Assembly: GCA_047635375.1 (NCBI GenBank)
Contig: JBLIKP010000011.1
Coordinates: forward strand, 1 to 36,895
Reading direction: 5' to 3'
From: JBLIKP01 sp047635375
GTDB lineage: Bacteria > Bacteroidota > Bacteroidia > Sphingobacteriales > Sphingobacteriaceae
Length of the DNA stretch: 36,895 nt
The notes below the pieces were generated by a model. That model did no database searches. It was not told the origin of the DNA and saw only the letters and a list, made by a program, of their open reading frames with translations. Below, in pieces: positions 23,359 to 31,136 of the stretch; positions within the stretch are counted from its first letter, which is position 1, and every line of letters starts with the position of its first letter. The position numbers were made by a program, and so were the translations under genes.

Positions 23359-24866
23359 ATCTGATTCACCGTGCTTAAAAGAACCTCGTAATATGCCTTG
23401 TTTTCCTTTTTACTAATTAGCCAACAATAGAAAGCCATAGCTTGAGTATCTTCTTGTTCATTAGGTTTCTTTTTAAGTAAGGGTTTTGCCTTTCTGAAAA
23501 AACCTACTTTTTTCACCCATTCAGGATCGTTAATAAATTCTTTAATAAAATCCATGTAGATTTTAGCCCTTCCATAAATAGGGCTTGCAAACATTTCCCT
23601 AAAATGTTTATTCATTGCATTAATTCTTTTTAGGGCAATTTCATGATTACCTAATTCATATTGAATTATTAGTTCAATAAGGTTTTTTCTGATTAGCCAT
23701 TCCTTACCAAGCCTTTTTTCAATCCAGCTATCTGATTTGGGAAAGCTAATAATAGTCTTCACCGCACTTGCAAAATCACCGCCATTAAAATGATAAACTG
23801 CTAAGTTTAAAATAATGTTGTGTTGATCTTTCACGCCAATTTTAAGTGATTTGTCAGAAAGTGCATTTGAAAGGATTTCAACAGCTTCTGGTAATTTGTT
23901 CAGGTAATTATTAGCTGCGGCAACAAGTAAAAGATATTTTGGATAGAACTGAAGGAAAAACACCTTTTTGTAGGCGTTCAAATTTTCTTCTAGCTCTTTC
24001 AAATAAATAATTGACTCTTCGAACTTCCTATTACGGTAAAGCACATGAGCAATCATATAAAGCAACTGAACTTTATAGTAATGCGTACTTTCGGAGAACC
24101 TACCGCGGTTTTTTATTGCTTCATAAGTTTCTATTATATAAGGTTCGAATGTTTTAAAGTCTTTGCTGGCTAAACTACCACTGCGCACAATGCTTACCAT
24201 GTTGAACAAAACTTTTGGCCGTTTTAATACGGTCTCGGATAGTTCGAGGTCTTTAATTACTTTTTTTATTAATCGGTTAAAATCGACACTGTTCCCATTG
24301 AGCTTGTGTTCTTGAAGCTTTTTAGAAATTAAAGCATGAGCAATTAGTGCTTTTTCATCCTCGTTGGCAAGCTTTTTATTCTTTTCCCTTCTATTAATTA
24401 TAACGTCTAAATCCGGGGCTCCAGAGCTTGAATTATATTCAATCATCAGATTGTAAATTCCGTTAAGCAATTCAAACTGTTCGTTATTTATCGCTTGATC
24501 TTCGGCCTTTTTTAGAAAGCCCCAGGCAAGCCTATGTGATCTATGATCAAATAAGTATCTCGCTAAGCTAATGGCGCCCATAATGCTCGAGGCAGATGTG
24601 TTGTCGTTGTCCATTCGCTTGAGCATTATGAAATATGTGAGGTTACGGACAAGCCTTTTTCGAACTGCGTGGTATGCGTTTGGATTTTTCGATTCGTAAA
24701 GCTTATCAATGATTTGGGAGGGCTTGTATTCAATCTCTTCACATAAGACGTCAAATAACTTTAAATCCATCCGATTTTTTATCCGCTTTTGTCTATTACA
24801 AAATATGCGGAATTCTTTAAGATCGTCGGACGAAAGGGTTTTTACAATTTCTTTGATATTGTCCAT
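23355..24866 (-). CDS. Helical-repeat (TPR-like) protein of unknown function
   Basis: The protein is 503 residues and almost entirely alpha-helical, with no signal peptide. The first 100 residues (IVKTLSSDDLKEFRIFCN, AYHAVRKRLVRNLTYF) look like a distinct helical domain. Later parts contain TPR-like pairs such as FEESIIYLKELEENLNAY and LPEAVEILSNAL. Proteins of this size and layout occur widely in Bacteroidota without an assigned role; a scaffold or regulator is plausible. No partner is evident nearby. The convergent 4-base overlap with the nuclease gene leaves no room for a terminator. Confidence 0.82.
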   Translation of the reverse strand: MDNIKEIVKTLSSDDLKEFRIFCNRQKRIKNRMDLKLFDVLCEEIEYKPSQIIDKLYESKNPNAYHAVRKRLVRNLTYFIMLKRMDNDNTSASSIMGAISLARYLFDHRSHRLAWGFLKKAEDQAINNEQFELLNGIYNLMIEYNSSSGAPDLDVIINRREKNKKLANEDEKALIAHALISKKLQEHKLNGNSVDFNRLIKKVIKDLELSETVLKRPKVLFNMVSIVRSGSLASKDFKTFEPYIIETYEAIKNRGRFSESTHYYKVQLLYMIAHVLYRNRKFEESIIYLKELEENLNAYKKVFFLQFYPKYLLLVAAANNYLNKLPEAVEILSNALSDKSLKIGVKDQHNIILNLAVYHFNGGDFASAVKTIISFPKSDSWIEKRLGKEWLIRKNLIELIIQYELGNHEIALKRINAMNKHFREMFASPIYGRAKIYMDFIKEFINDPEWVKKVGFFRKAKPLLKKKPNEQEDTQAMAFYCWLISKKENKAYYEVLLSTVNQI

Positions 24867-25012
24867 TTATGGCGATAGCTTTATTTATTGAAGCTAAATA
24901 TTATTTTTGATTTGGACAGTTTTCTATTAAAATCAATGGCTTTAAAAACGAAGGAGTTTTTTAATGGTTATGGAAGTTATTGTTCTGGTATAGAATTTGT
25001 CGTACACCAATT

Positions 25013-25213
25013 ATGAACTTGAAACAATGTACTGTATCTGTAAAAAACGATGTTATAGCAGCGATGATAGTTAAAAAATATCTTGAGCGTGCTGGCTACA
25101 AGATTGCAGGAGTAAAAGGTGGCCTTACAAAGGCTAGTTTGCAATTAATCGTTAATAATAATGCAGAAGCCATCCCAGCGCGAACTGAAATGGCCTCTAC
25201 AATGTCTATTTAA
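25013..25213 (+). CDS. Possible small protein, 66 residues
   Basis: From the ATG at 25013 the frame encodes MNLKQCTVSVKND and so on. It contains an amphipathic helix (VIAAMIVKKYLERAGY), and residue use looks protein-like rather than random. No family is recognised and no good ribosome binding site or terminator is seen. It is convergent with the SPFH gene, with 5 bp between the stops. Its placement in an otherwise empty gap of about 350 bp argues mildly for a real gene. A longer start at 24980 seems less likely. Confidence 0.4.
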   Translation: MNLKQCTVSVKNDVIAAMIVKKYLERAGYKIAGVKGGLTKASLQLIVNNNAEAIPARTEMASTMSI

Positions 25214-25218
25214 GAATT

Positions 25219-26034
25219 TTAGTTGTTGTTGAGGATAATGGGTAACCCATCTTTTCCTCCACCTACGATTACTAGTTTCGCGTTTGGAGAGTTAGCTAAA
25301 TTCTCTGTGGCCTCAATACCCTTCCAACGTAAAAGTTTTTCAGAAATACCTTGAGTTACAATCTCTTGAAACTCTTGAATACCCTTCGCTTCAATTTTCT
25401 TACGCTGTCTTTCCTTTTCTTCTTTAATTATCTTAAAGTCATATTCTAAGGCTTCCTGCTCTTGCTTAAGTTTCTTTTGAATAGCTTCACTTATCTGAGT
25501 AGGTAATTTTACCGACCTCATTAAGAGTGCATCCAAATTAATATTGTTTTTCTCAAGGATATCCTTCGACTTATCGAAAATTGCGTTTTGAACTTCTTCA
25601 CGCTTAGTAGAGTAAAGTTCCTCGGGAGTATATCTACCAATAACTTCTCTAACGGCTGACCTTACCTCTGGTTGAATAATATCAGGGATGTAATTGGTCA
25701 CAGTTTGGTGTAAAAGACCAATGTTTGCTGATTGGGGGAAGAAACGAATGGAAACATCTACAGTAATTGTTAAACCGTTTGACGAAAGAACATCCATGGT
25801 TTCTTCAATTTCTTGCATTCTGCAATTGTAAACAATCATTTTGTTCCAAGGAGCAAAAAAATGAAAGCCAGAGCTGTAGACCACTTCTGTTTCTATTCCC
25901 CCGCTGAATGGCTTAAATAAAATCCCATTCTCCCCTGGCTCCAATACTTTAGTCCCACAAGAAAGCTGACCAAGAATATAAAGGCCTATAAAAGCCGCTA
26001 TAGCCATTGGGGCTAGTTTTTTAACATCGTACAT
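25219..26034 (-). CDS. SPFH/prohibitin-family membrane protein
   Basis: The 271-residue protein has an N-terminal membrane anchor (about 8-27). An SPFH/Band 7 domain follows (about 30-190: EPGENGILFKPF, GFHFFAPWNKMIVYN, TVDVSIRFF and the helix EVRSAVREVIGRYTPEELY). After it comes a charged coiled coil (EALEYDFKIIKEEKERQRKKIEAKG) used for ring assembly. It is closest in layout to prohibitins, which form membrane-bound rings that stabilise proteases or organise microdomains. No FtsH or NfeD gene is adjacent. A -7 box on the minus strand lies 24 bp upstream of the start. Confidence 0.92.
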   Translation of the reverse strand: MYDVKKLAPMAIAAFIGLYILGQLSCGTKVLEPGENGILFKPFSGGIETEVVYSSGFHFFAPWNKMIVYNCRMQEIEETMDVLSSNGLTITVDVSIRFFPQSANIGLLHQTVTNYIPDIIQPEVRSAVREVIGRYTPEELYSTKREEVQNAIFDKSKDILEKNNINLDALLMRSVKLPTQISEAIQKKLKQEQEALEYDFKIIKEEKERQRKKIEAKGIQEFQEIVTQGISEKLLRWKGIEATENLANSPNAKLVIVGGGKDGLPIILNNN

Positions 26035-26057
26035 ACTATTTTATTTTTGTTGATAAT

Positions 26058-26065
26058 CAAATGTA
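26058..26065 (-). promoter_or_regulatory. -7 box of the SPFH gene
   Basis: The minus strand reads TACATTTG, an exact TAnnTTTG, with a TTG (26081-26083) 15 bases further upstream as a short-spaced -33 candidate. Confidence 0.5.
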
Positions 26066-26118
26066 GTAAAAAAGGAAGGGCAAGAAGAGGTTTGTGCTAC
26101 CCTCTCGCCTACAAGTTT

Positions 26119-28131
26119 TTATTGAATCAATTTAAACTCTACCCTTCTATTTAAAGATCTACCAAAGGCATTAGCGTTATCGGCGATTGGGTTTTCTTCA
26201 CCATACCCAATTGCAGTTAACCGCTCTGTATTTATTCCCTCGTCGACAAAGAATTGTTTCACTGCATCAGCACGACGTTGAGATAGTCTGCGATTCTCCT
26301 CTGATGAACCTTCATTATCGGTATAACCTTCAATTATAACTTTGATTTCTGGTCGCTTTTTTAGCACATTGGAAAACCTAATGAAGTTTGGAATATAATA
26401 TTTGTCAATTGTTGTTTCTCCTGTTTTGAATACCAATGTTTCAAATGCTTCATCAATGATTTTTTGTTCCTCAGGAGTTAGGTCTGCCTTTTTCGGTTCT
26501 TCTGGACAGCCTTTATTGCCCTTTGGTCCGGCCACGTTGGGGCAATCATCAATACCGTCCAATACCCCATCCCTATCCATGTCAGGAATCGGACATCCGC
26601 CAAATTCAACTACTCCGGCTGTTTTTTCACAATCATCAATAAAATCGATTATACCATCGCCATCTGTATCCTGGTAGGGACATCCTGCTCTGTCAATAGA
26701 ACCAGGAGTGGACGGACATTTATCTAGTCCATCAACTACACCGTCGCCATCTGAGTCTTTTAGAATTTGATTGTTTACGGGCTTATTTCGGCAGCGACCG
26801 AATTTAAAAGCCAAGCCAACATGGTAATCAAAACCGATTGGAACGACTTGATTGGCAATACCCCTTGACAGCCCTTGGGAATGAAAAACCATATTTCCAA
26901 GTTGTTCTGAGCCAAAGTAATATTCAAACCATCTCCCCTTGAATTGCAAATGAGCGCCAAGCGCAAAATAATTTGATGTATTGTAGACCAAATTACTGAG
27001 CAAGTGCCATTTTCTGGTTAGTCTTAAATCAGATAAGACGGCAAAATCTGCCTCTGGATAGAAAAATGGTTTTGAAAAAATAAAGGAACCACTTAGTCTA
27101 TCGCCAAATGATTTTTGAAGGTTCAAGTCAAGTCTAGTATTAAGGTTTGTGAAATATCTTCCTTCAAGAGAGTCAATGGCAAACTGTTTAATATCTCTGT
27201 AAACCGAATCCCTAACTTCGCGTCCTGCAAAAGCATTAGCTCCACGATATTCTACTTCCTTACCTAAGCTATAGCCCACGGACTCATTATTCCAATTTAT
27301 TCCGCCAATGTCTTTAATATTTGTTGTTAAATTCAGTGATTCTGTAAACTTATAATTGGTTCCTAAGCTTATTCCGAAACCAATGTTTTTATTGTTAATG
27401 AAGTTTCGTAGAACATCGTCTCCAGCAGTTTTTGAACTTGGATTTGTGGATGAGTTCAATGTACCGATAAGCCCCATTCGGATATATCTCCCCTTTTCTT
27501 CAGTTTCAAAATAACTTTCCTCAATATTCATGGACAAATCGGCAATCCCATTAATATATTTTATTGAGCCACCTAATGACAAGCGATTATTAATATCAGT
27601 TCGATAACCAAAATTTAACTCGGTGTATGCTCTAATAAAACTTTTCATGTTAAAGGCGCCTTCAAGTCTTTGACCTGCATAGTCGCCATTACCAAATAAA
27701 GCAAGATTTAAAAGATCGTTTTTAACGTTAATCCGGCTTTCAGCGCGGACGCCAAAATTTAATAAAAATTCAGTTTGTCGCTTTGGGTTGAGTAAGATCT
27801 TTAAGGAGAATAAATTTAAATTTACACTGGAATAAATTATGTTTCCTTTTCTTTCCCCGTTGGGAATTGTGCTTGACCTTAGGGTGTCACTGAAAAATGC
27901 TCCAATTATCAGTTTGTTGGCATCACCTAATACAGCAAAATCATAACCAATTTGAGGGACTACCAAGTTAGTCGCCCATGACTTACAAGTGTCATAAAAA
28001 TAGGGCCGCGTTGGATTTTCGATGACATCAGGAAATGTTTGGGAGTTATACAGTGAAAATCTTTGCCCAAATGATTGAGTGGTGATAAAGAAAAGGAAAG
28101 CTAGAAAAATGAGCTGTCGAAATAATTTCAT
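26119..28131 (-). CDS. DUF5723-type outer-membrane barrel with TSP3 repeats and OmpA domain
   Basis: The protein is 670 residues. It has a signal peptide (1-23) and then a beta-barrel of about 430 residues, with alternating strands and the block NIKDIGGINWNNES. Next come three calcium-binding thrombospondin-3-type repeats (DSDGDGVVDGLDKCP, DTDGDGIIDFIDDCE, DMDRDGVLDGIDDCP). The C-terminal OmpA domain (about 560-670) has IIEGYTDNEGSSEENRRLSQRRADA in two blocks and GYGEENPIADN, which bind peptidoglycan. It therefore anchors the outer membrane to the wall. It starts 18 bp after the stop of the lipoprotein gene (28150-30243), forming a two-gene module. A paralogous barrel begins at 35826; the window ends before showing whether that copy also has an OmpA domain. 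Confidence 0.9.
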   Translation of the reverse strand: MKLFRQLIFLAFLFFITTQSFGQRFSLYNSQTFPDVIENPTRPYFYDTCKSWATNLVVPQIGYDFAVLGDANKLIIGAFFSDTLRSSTIPNGERKGNIIYSSVNLNLFSLKILLNPKRQTEFLLNFGVRAESRINVKNDLLNLALFGNGDYAGQRLEGAFNMKSFIRAYTELNFGYRTDINNRLSLGGSIKYINGIADLSMNIEESYFETEEKGRYIRMGLIGTLNSSTNPSSKTAGDDVLRNFINNKNIGFGISLGTNYKFTESLNLTTNIKDIGGINWNNESVGYSLGKEVEYRGANAFAGREVRDSVYRDIKQFAIDSLEGRYFTNLNTRLDLNLQKSFGDRLSGSFIFSKPFFYPEADFAVLSDLRLTRKWHLLSNLVYNTSNYFALGAHLQFKGRWFEYYFGSEQLGNMVFHSQGLSRGIANQVVPIGFDYHVGLAFKFGRCRNKPVNNQILKDSDGDGVVDGLDKCPSTPGSIDRAGCPYQDTDGDGIIDFIDDCEKTAGVVEFGGCPIPDMDRDGVLDGIDDCPNVAGPKGNKGCPEEPKKADLTPEEQKIIDEAFETLVFKTGETTIDKYYIPNFIRFSNVLKKRPEIKVIIEGYTDNEGSSEENRRLSQRRADAVKQFFVDEGINTERLTAIGYGEENPIADNANAFGRSLNRRVEFKLIQ

Positions 28132-28149
28132 TGGTGGTAAAGGTTCAGG

Positions 28150-30243
28150 TTATAGGGAATGGTCAAAAATAATTGCGAAATCAAGGAAATAATCGGTTCT
28201 TAACTCGCTGTGTACTCCTGATGGTTGATTTAATTTAATGTCCAAAAGAAGATTTTCTGATCTAAAAATATTGGACCTTAATCCTTCGGTTAACTGGATT
28301 ATTCTTGTTTGTGATTTAGCGGTTTGAACAAATCCGTTGGACTCAACTTCTGCTCTATTCACCAAATGGTTTTGAATTAAGGTGTCAATAATTTCGTTTT
28401 CTGAATTTAATAAAGAAACTGTAATTGTAATATCAAATGGGAATTTGTTGATTGTTTCAAAATTCAAGAACGCATCTTTTAAGTCGGCTTGATTAAAATT
28501 TTCATAAATATATAAGCCATGGTCTGAAACAGCATTAATATTGAAATTCGCAGTGTCAAACAAGGTGAAGTCCTGAAAATTAATATTAAGAGGCAGGTTA
28601 GTTTCTAGAATACCTTCAATTTTACTTTCGGCATAAATAAATTGATTGGTATTTAATGTGTCATTGTTGGGGCTTAAATTAAGTGAATAATCTGTGTCAA
28701 AACGTTTAGGCAGATTAGAAAAATAGGCGTCGATATTACTGTTTGAATTATCGATATTTTTCAAATTGTCAGGATTATTTACCAAGGGGTTTTCCCCAGC
28801 GCTTTTTATAAAAAAAGATGAAGGATCAAACGTTACACTACCCCCGGTTTGGCCATTAATAGAGCGGCTATCAAAATTCAAGTCGCCCTCCATTCCAAAG
28901 GTGTTTATTATATTAAATTTTGCTAATCCTCCCTTGATATTTACGTTACCATTGGTGATTCGGTCATAAAATTCAGCGTTAAGCATTGGTTTTGAATCAA
29001 AGCCTAAACGATTTATTTTACCAAAATTCCCTTGAAGGCGCTTGGTTTTAAAATTTACAAGTGAATTTGAAATTTGGAAAGAAGGCTCTCTAGAATCGAA
29101 TAAAATATGCTTGGGGGATGCTAAAATATTTACGTTTATATCGCCTTCAGCCAAATTTGTTTTGTCTCCATTTAATCCACTGAAATTAAATACAACGCCA
29201 CTTAGTGGGTCATTGTAAGAAGCGCTGGTTGAAGTGGAAATAATGAAGGTTTTATTATCAATTTGAGGTGCGAAATTAAATTGAAAATCAAAATTCACTT
29301 CCAAATCTAGTATAGAACTTGCTTCGAAGATTAATTCACCAGTGGAGAATTCTGCTTTCACAAGTCGATTTGTTGGCCCAATATCATTAAGTTTCATTGA
29401 GTAAGTTAGATTTTGTTCTACATCTGGAAATGCAAACTCTCCGGAATCAACGGCTAATTCCTCAAAGGACAAATCAATCAAAATGTTTTGATTGGTGTCA
29501 ACGCACACTTGATTTGCACCAGACCCATCGGATGCAAATTCTAACCTGAAGAACCCAGCTCCAGATATTAACTTATCGTCTAATAAAAATTTTTCGGCTA
29601 AGGTTGAATTGATATCTAGGTTTTGAGTAAAGCCAAAGGAGGATAACAACGTAGTATTATCACTATCATAATGATTAAGCTTAATTCCAATAAGGTTAAT
29701 ATCCATATTGGAGTTTAGGTTCACATTTAAAAGCCCTGAGCTGTATTTTACTTTTGTAATACTTGGAACTGAAAGGATATAGGAATTGGTTTCGGTATTT
29801 TGAATTGGCGGAATAACCGAGGATATTGGGACTGCTAGGTCACAAAGATCGTCCTGAGTGTAAACCACTCCACTTTCATTAGAGTTTTCAATAAGATTTC
29901 CTAAACTAATTAAGTACGAAGCCGAATAATCTTCAACCTCAATGGGGTTTAAATGGAGGGCGAGAGTTAAATTCCCGTTTGTTATTTCTACAACTTCAGT
30001 AGAAGCAATCGAAAATAATTCTATGTTGTCTTTTATGCTCAGTGTGGCATTTTCAGGATCAATAGATATTAGGTCAATACTTTCTCTGAATAATTCAATC
30101 CCTTTAATTTTTCCGTGAGCAACGGGAAGCAGGTAATGTTGTTCCAATACAGGCTCGAAAAGAGGTTTTTCAATCTGAAAGCAGGAGGAGAGAAATATTG
30201 AAAGCGTTCCGGTAACTAAAACCGATATAAGAATCTTTTTCAT
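28150..30243 (-). CDS. Large outer-membrane lipoprotein, partner of the DUF5723/OmpA protein
   Basis: The 697-residue protein has a lipobox (FLSSC, Cys21) followed by FQIEKPLFEPVLEQHY and LLPVAHG. The remainder is beta-rich, with many short strands and no catalytic motif. It is homologous along its length to the lipoprotein at 33772-35826: compare the start (PVLEQHYLLPVAHGKIK against PQVQHHSGIPLAYGQMK) and the C-terminal region (NKFPFDITITVSLLN against NGFPLGITLVLDIVN). Both copies are followed on the same strand by a DUF5723-type barrel gene, so the pair probably works together on the outer membrane. I do not recognise a named family. The upstream gap contains the tRNA-Arg repeat array. Confidence 0.85.
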   Translation of the reverse strand: MKKILISVLVTGTLSIFLSSCFQIEKPLFEPVLEQHYLLPVAHGKIKGIELFRESIDLISIDPENATLSIKDNIELFSIASTEVVEITNGNLTLALHLNPIEVEDYSASYLISLGNLIENSNESGVVYTQDDLCDLAVPISSVIPPIQNTETNSYILSVPSITKVKYSSGLLNVNLNSNMDINLIGIKLNHYDSDNTTLLSSFGFTQNLDINSTLAEKFLLDDKLISGAGFFRLEFASDGSGANQVCVDTNQNILIDLSFEELAVDSGEFAFPDVEQNLTYSMKLNDIGPTNRLVKAEFSTGELIFEASSILDLEVNFDFQFNFAPQIDNKTFIISTSTSASYNDPLSGVVFNFSGLNGDKTNLAEGDINVNILASPKHILFDSREPSFQISNSLVNFKTKRLQGNFGKINRLGFDSKPMLNAEFYDRITNGNVNIKGGLAKFNIINTFGMEGDLNFDSRSINGQTGGSVTFDPSSFFIKSAGENPLVNNPDNLKNIDNSNSNIDAYFSNLPKRFDTDYSLNLSPNNDTLNTNQFIYAESKIEGILETNLPLNINFQDFTLFDTANFNINAVSDHGLYIYENFNQADLKDAFLNFETINKFPFDITITVSLLNSENEIIDTLIQNHLVNRAEVESNGFVQTAKSQTRIIQLTEGLRSNIFRSENLLLDIKLNQPSGVHSELRTDYFLDFAIIFDHSL

Positions 30244-30450
30244 TAAAATAAGATTAGGTTGGGGCTAACTTAAGGTTTTCTATTTTGTAAAAGAATAACT
30301 GATTTCAGGGGTTTTTCAGAGAAAGCTTTTGAGTTTTTTTTATGGGTATTGGAATATTAATTTCCATAAAAGAATGGTTATCAGAATAAAGCCATTATTT
30401 AAACACGTGCTTGATAGGATTTCGGGGTTAAATTGAATGTCGGATTCGCA
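30244..30450. other. Gap between the lipoprotein gene and the repeat array
   Basis: This is AT-rich sequence with no gene, no clear promoter and no convincing terminator. A weak 5-bp stem (AATGG/CCATT) lies near 30373-30396. An isolated CACGTG occurs at 30404-30409 but its flanks do not match parS. Confidence 0.4.
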
Positions 30451-30970
30451 ACTGCGACTCCCTAAAGGTCGCTCACCATCTACCTCGACTCTCCAAACTG
30501 TCGTTTGGCGGCTACGCCGAACTGTCGGAACTCCAAAATTCTCCACTATCGCTTTAAATTTTGTAGCCCCGCCAGGAGTTACTACGACTCCCCAAAGGTC
30601 GCTCAGCATAAACCCCGATTCTCCAAACTGGCGTTTGGCGGCTACGCCGTGCTGTCGGAACTATAAAATTCGCTGCTATCGCTCCAAATTTTGTAGCCCC
30701 GCCAGGAGTCACTACGACTCCCTAAAGGTCGCTCAGCATAAACCCCGATTCTCCAAACTGGCGTTTGGCGGCTACGCCGTGCTGTCGGAACTACAAAATT
30801 CGCTGCTATCGCTCCAAATTTTGTAGCCCCGCCAGGAGTCACTACGACTCCCTAAAGGTCGCTCAGCATAAACCCCGATTCTCCAAACTGGCGTTTGGCG
30901 GCTACGCCGTGCTGTCGGAACTATAAAATTCGCTGCTATCGCTCCAAATTTTGTAGCCCCGCCAGGAGTC
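30451..30970. repeat. Four 130-bp tandem units, each carrying the 3' end of tRNA-Arg
   Basis: The units are 30451-30580, 30581-30710, 30711-30840 and 30841-30970, all exactly 130 bp. Units 2 to 4 differ from one another at only one or two positions; unit 1, farthest from the tRNA, has many changes. Each unit ends with a copy of the last 17 bases of the tRNA-Arg gene (30954-30970) plus the bases just beyond it. Unit 4's copy is the tRNA gene's own 3' end. The period is not a multiple of three and open frames shift between units, so this is not coding. Confidence 0.93.
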
Positions 30971-31025
30971 GAACCTGAATCTAAAGTTTAGGAAACTTCT
31001 ATTCTATCCATTGAACTACGGGGCC
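30954..31025 (-). tRNA. tRNA-Arg (anticodon CCT)
   Basis: On the minus strand the acceptor GGCCCCG pairs with CGGGGCT (one G-U pair). The D stem is GTTC/GAAT, the anticodon stem GAAGT/ACTTT encloses loop TTCCTAA with anticodon CCT, and the T arm is TCAGG-TTCGACT-CCTGG. The discriminator is A and CCA is not encoded. It reads AGG. The last 17 bases are repeated three more times downstream in the tandem array. Confidence 0.93.
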
Positions 31026-31035
31026 AAAACAAAGC

Positions 31036-31043
31036 CAAATATA
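31036..31043 (-). promoter_or_regulatory. -7 box of tRNA-Arg
   Basis: The minus strand reads TATATTTG, an exact TAnnTTTG, ending 11 bases before the tRNA 5' end, so the primary transcript would have a very short leader. Transcription would continue into the 130-bp array unless terminated. Confidence 0.6.
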
Positions 31044-31080
31044 GTAAAACACAGGGGTTTATGAATCTATTTTTAGGATG

Positions 31081-31114
31081 TTGATAATTTCCGACTTAAA
31101 AAAACTTACCTTTG
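31081..31114 (+). promoter_or_regulatory. Promoter of typA
   Basis: A TTG (31081-31083) and TACCTTTG (31107-31114) are 23 bases apart, a good Bacteroidota -33/-7 pair. The -7 box ends 22 bases before the typA start codon. Confidence 0.7.
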
Positions 31115-31136
31115 CACCTCATTTTCAGGCATCAGT

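Noticed and set aside
30404..30409. CACGTG core as a third parS site
   Set aside because: The flanking bases do not match the TGTTTC/GAAACA arms.
30437..30842. Open frames of 129 and 66 codons on both strands across the repeat array
   Set aside because: The 130-bp period shifts frame at each unit and the frames follow the repeat rather than any family; they arise from GC-rich repeated sequence.
30451..30970. CRISPR array
   Set aside because: The whole 130-bp unit repeats, with no short repeat and unique-spacer pattern.
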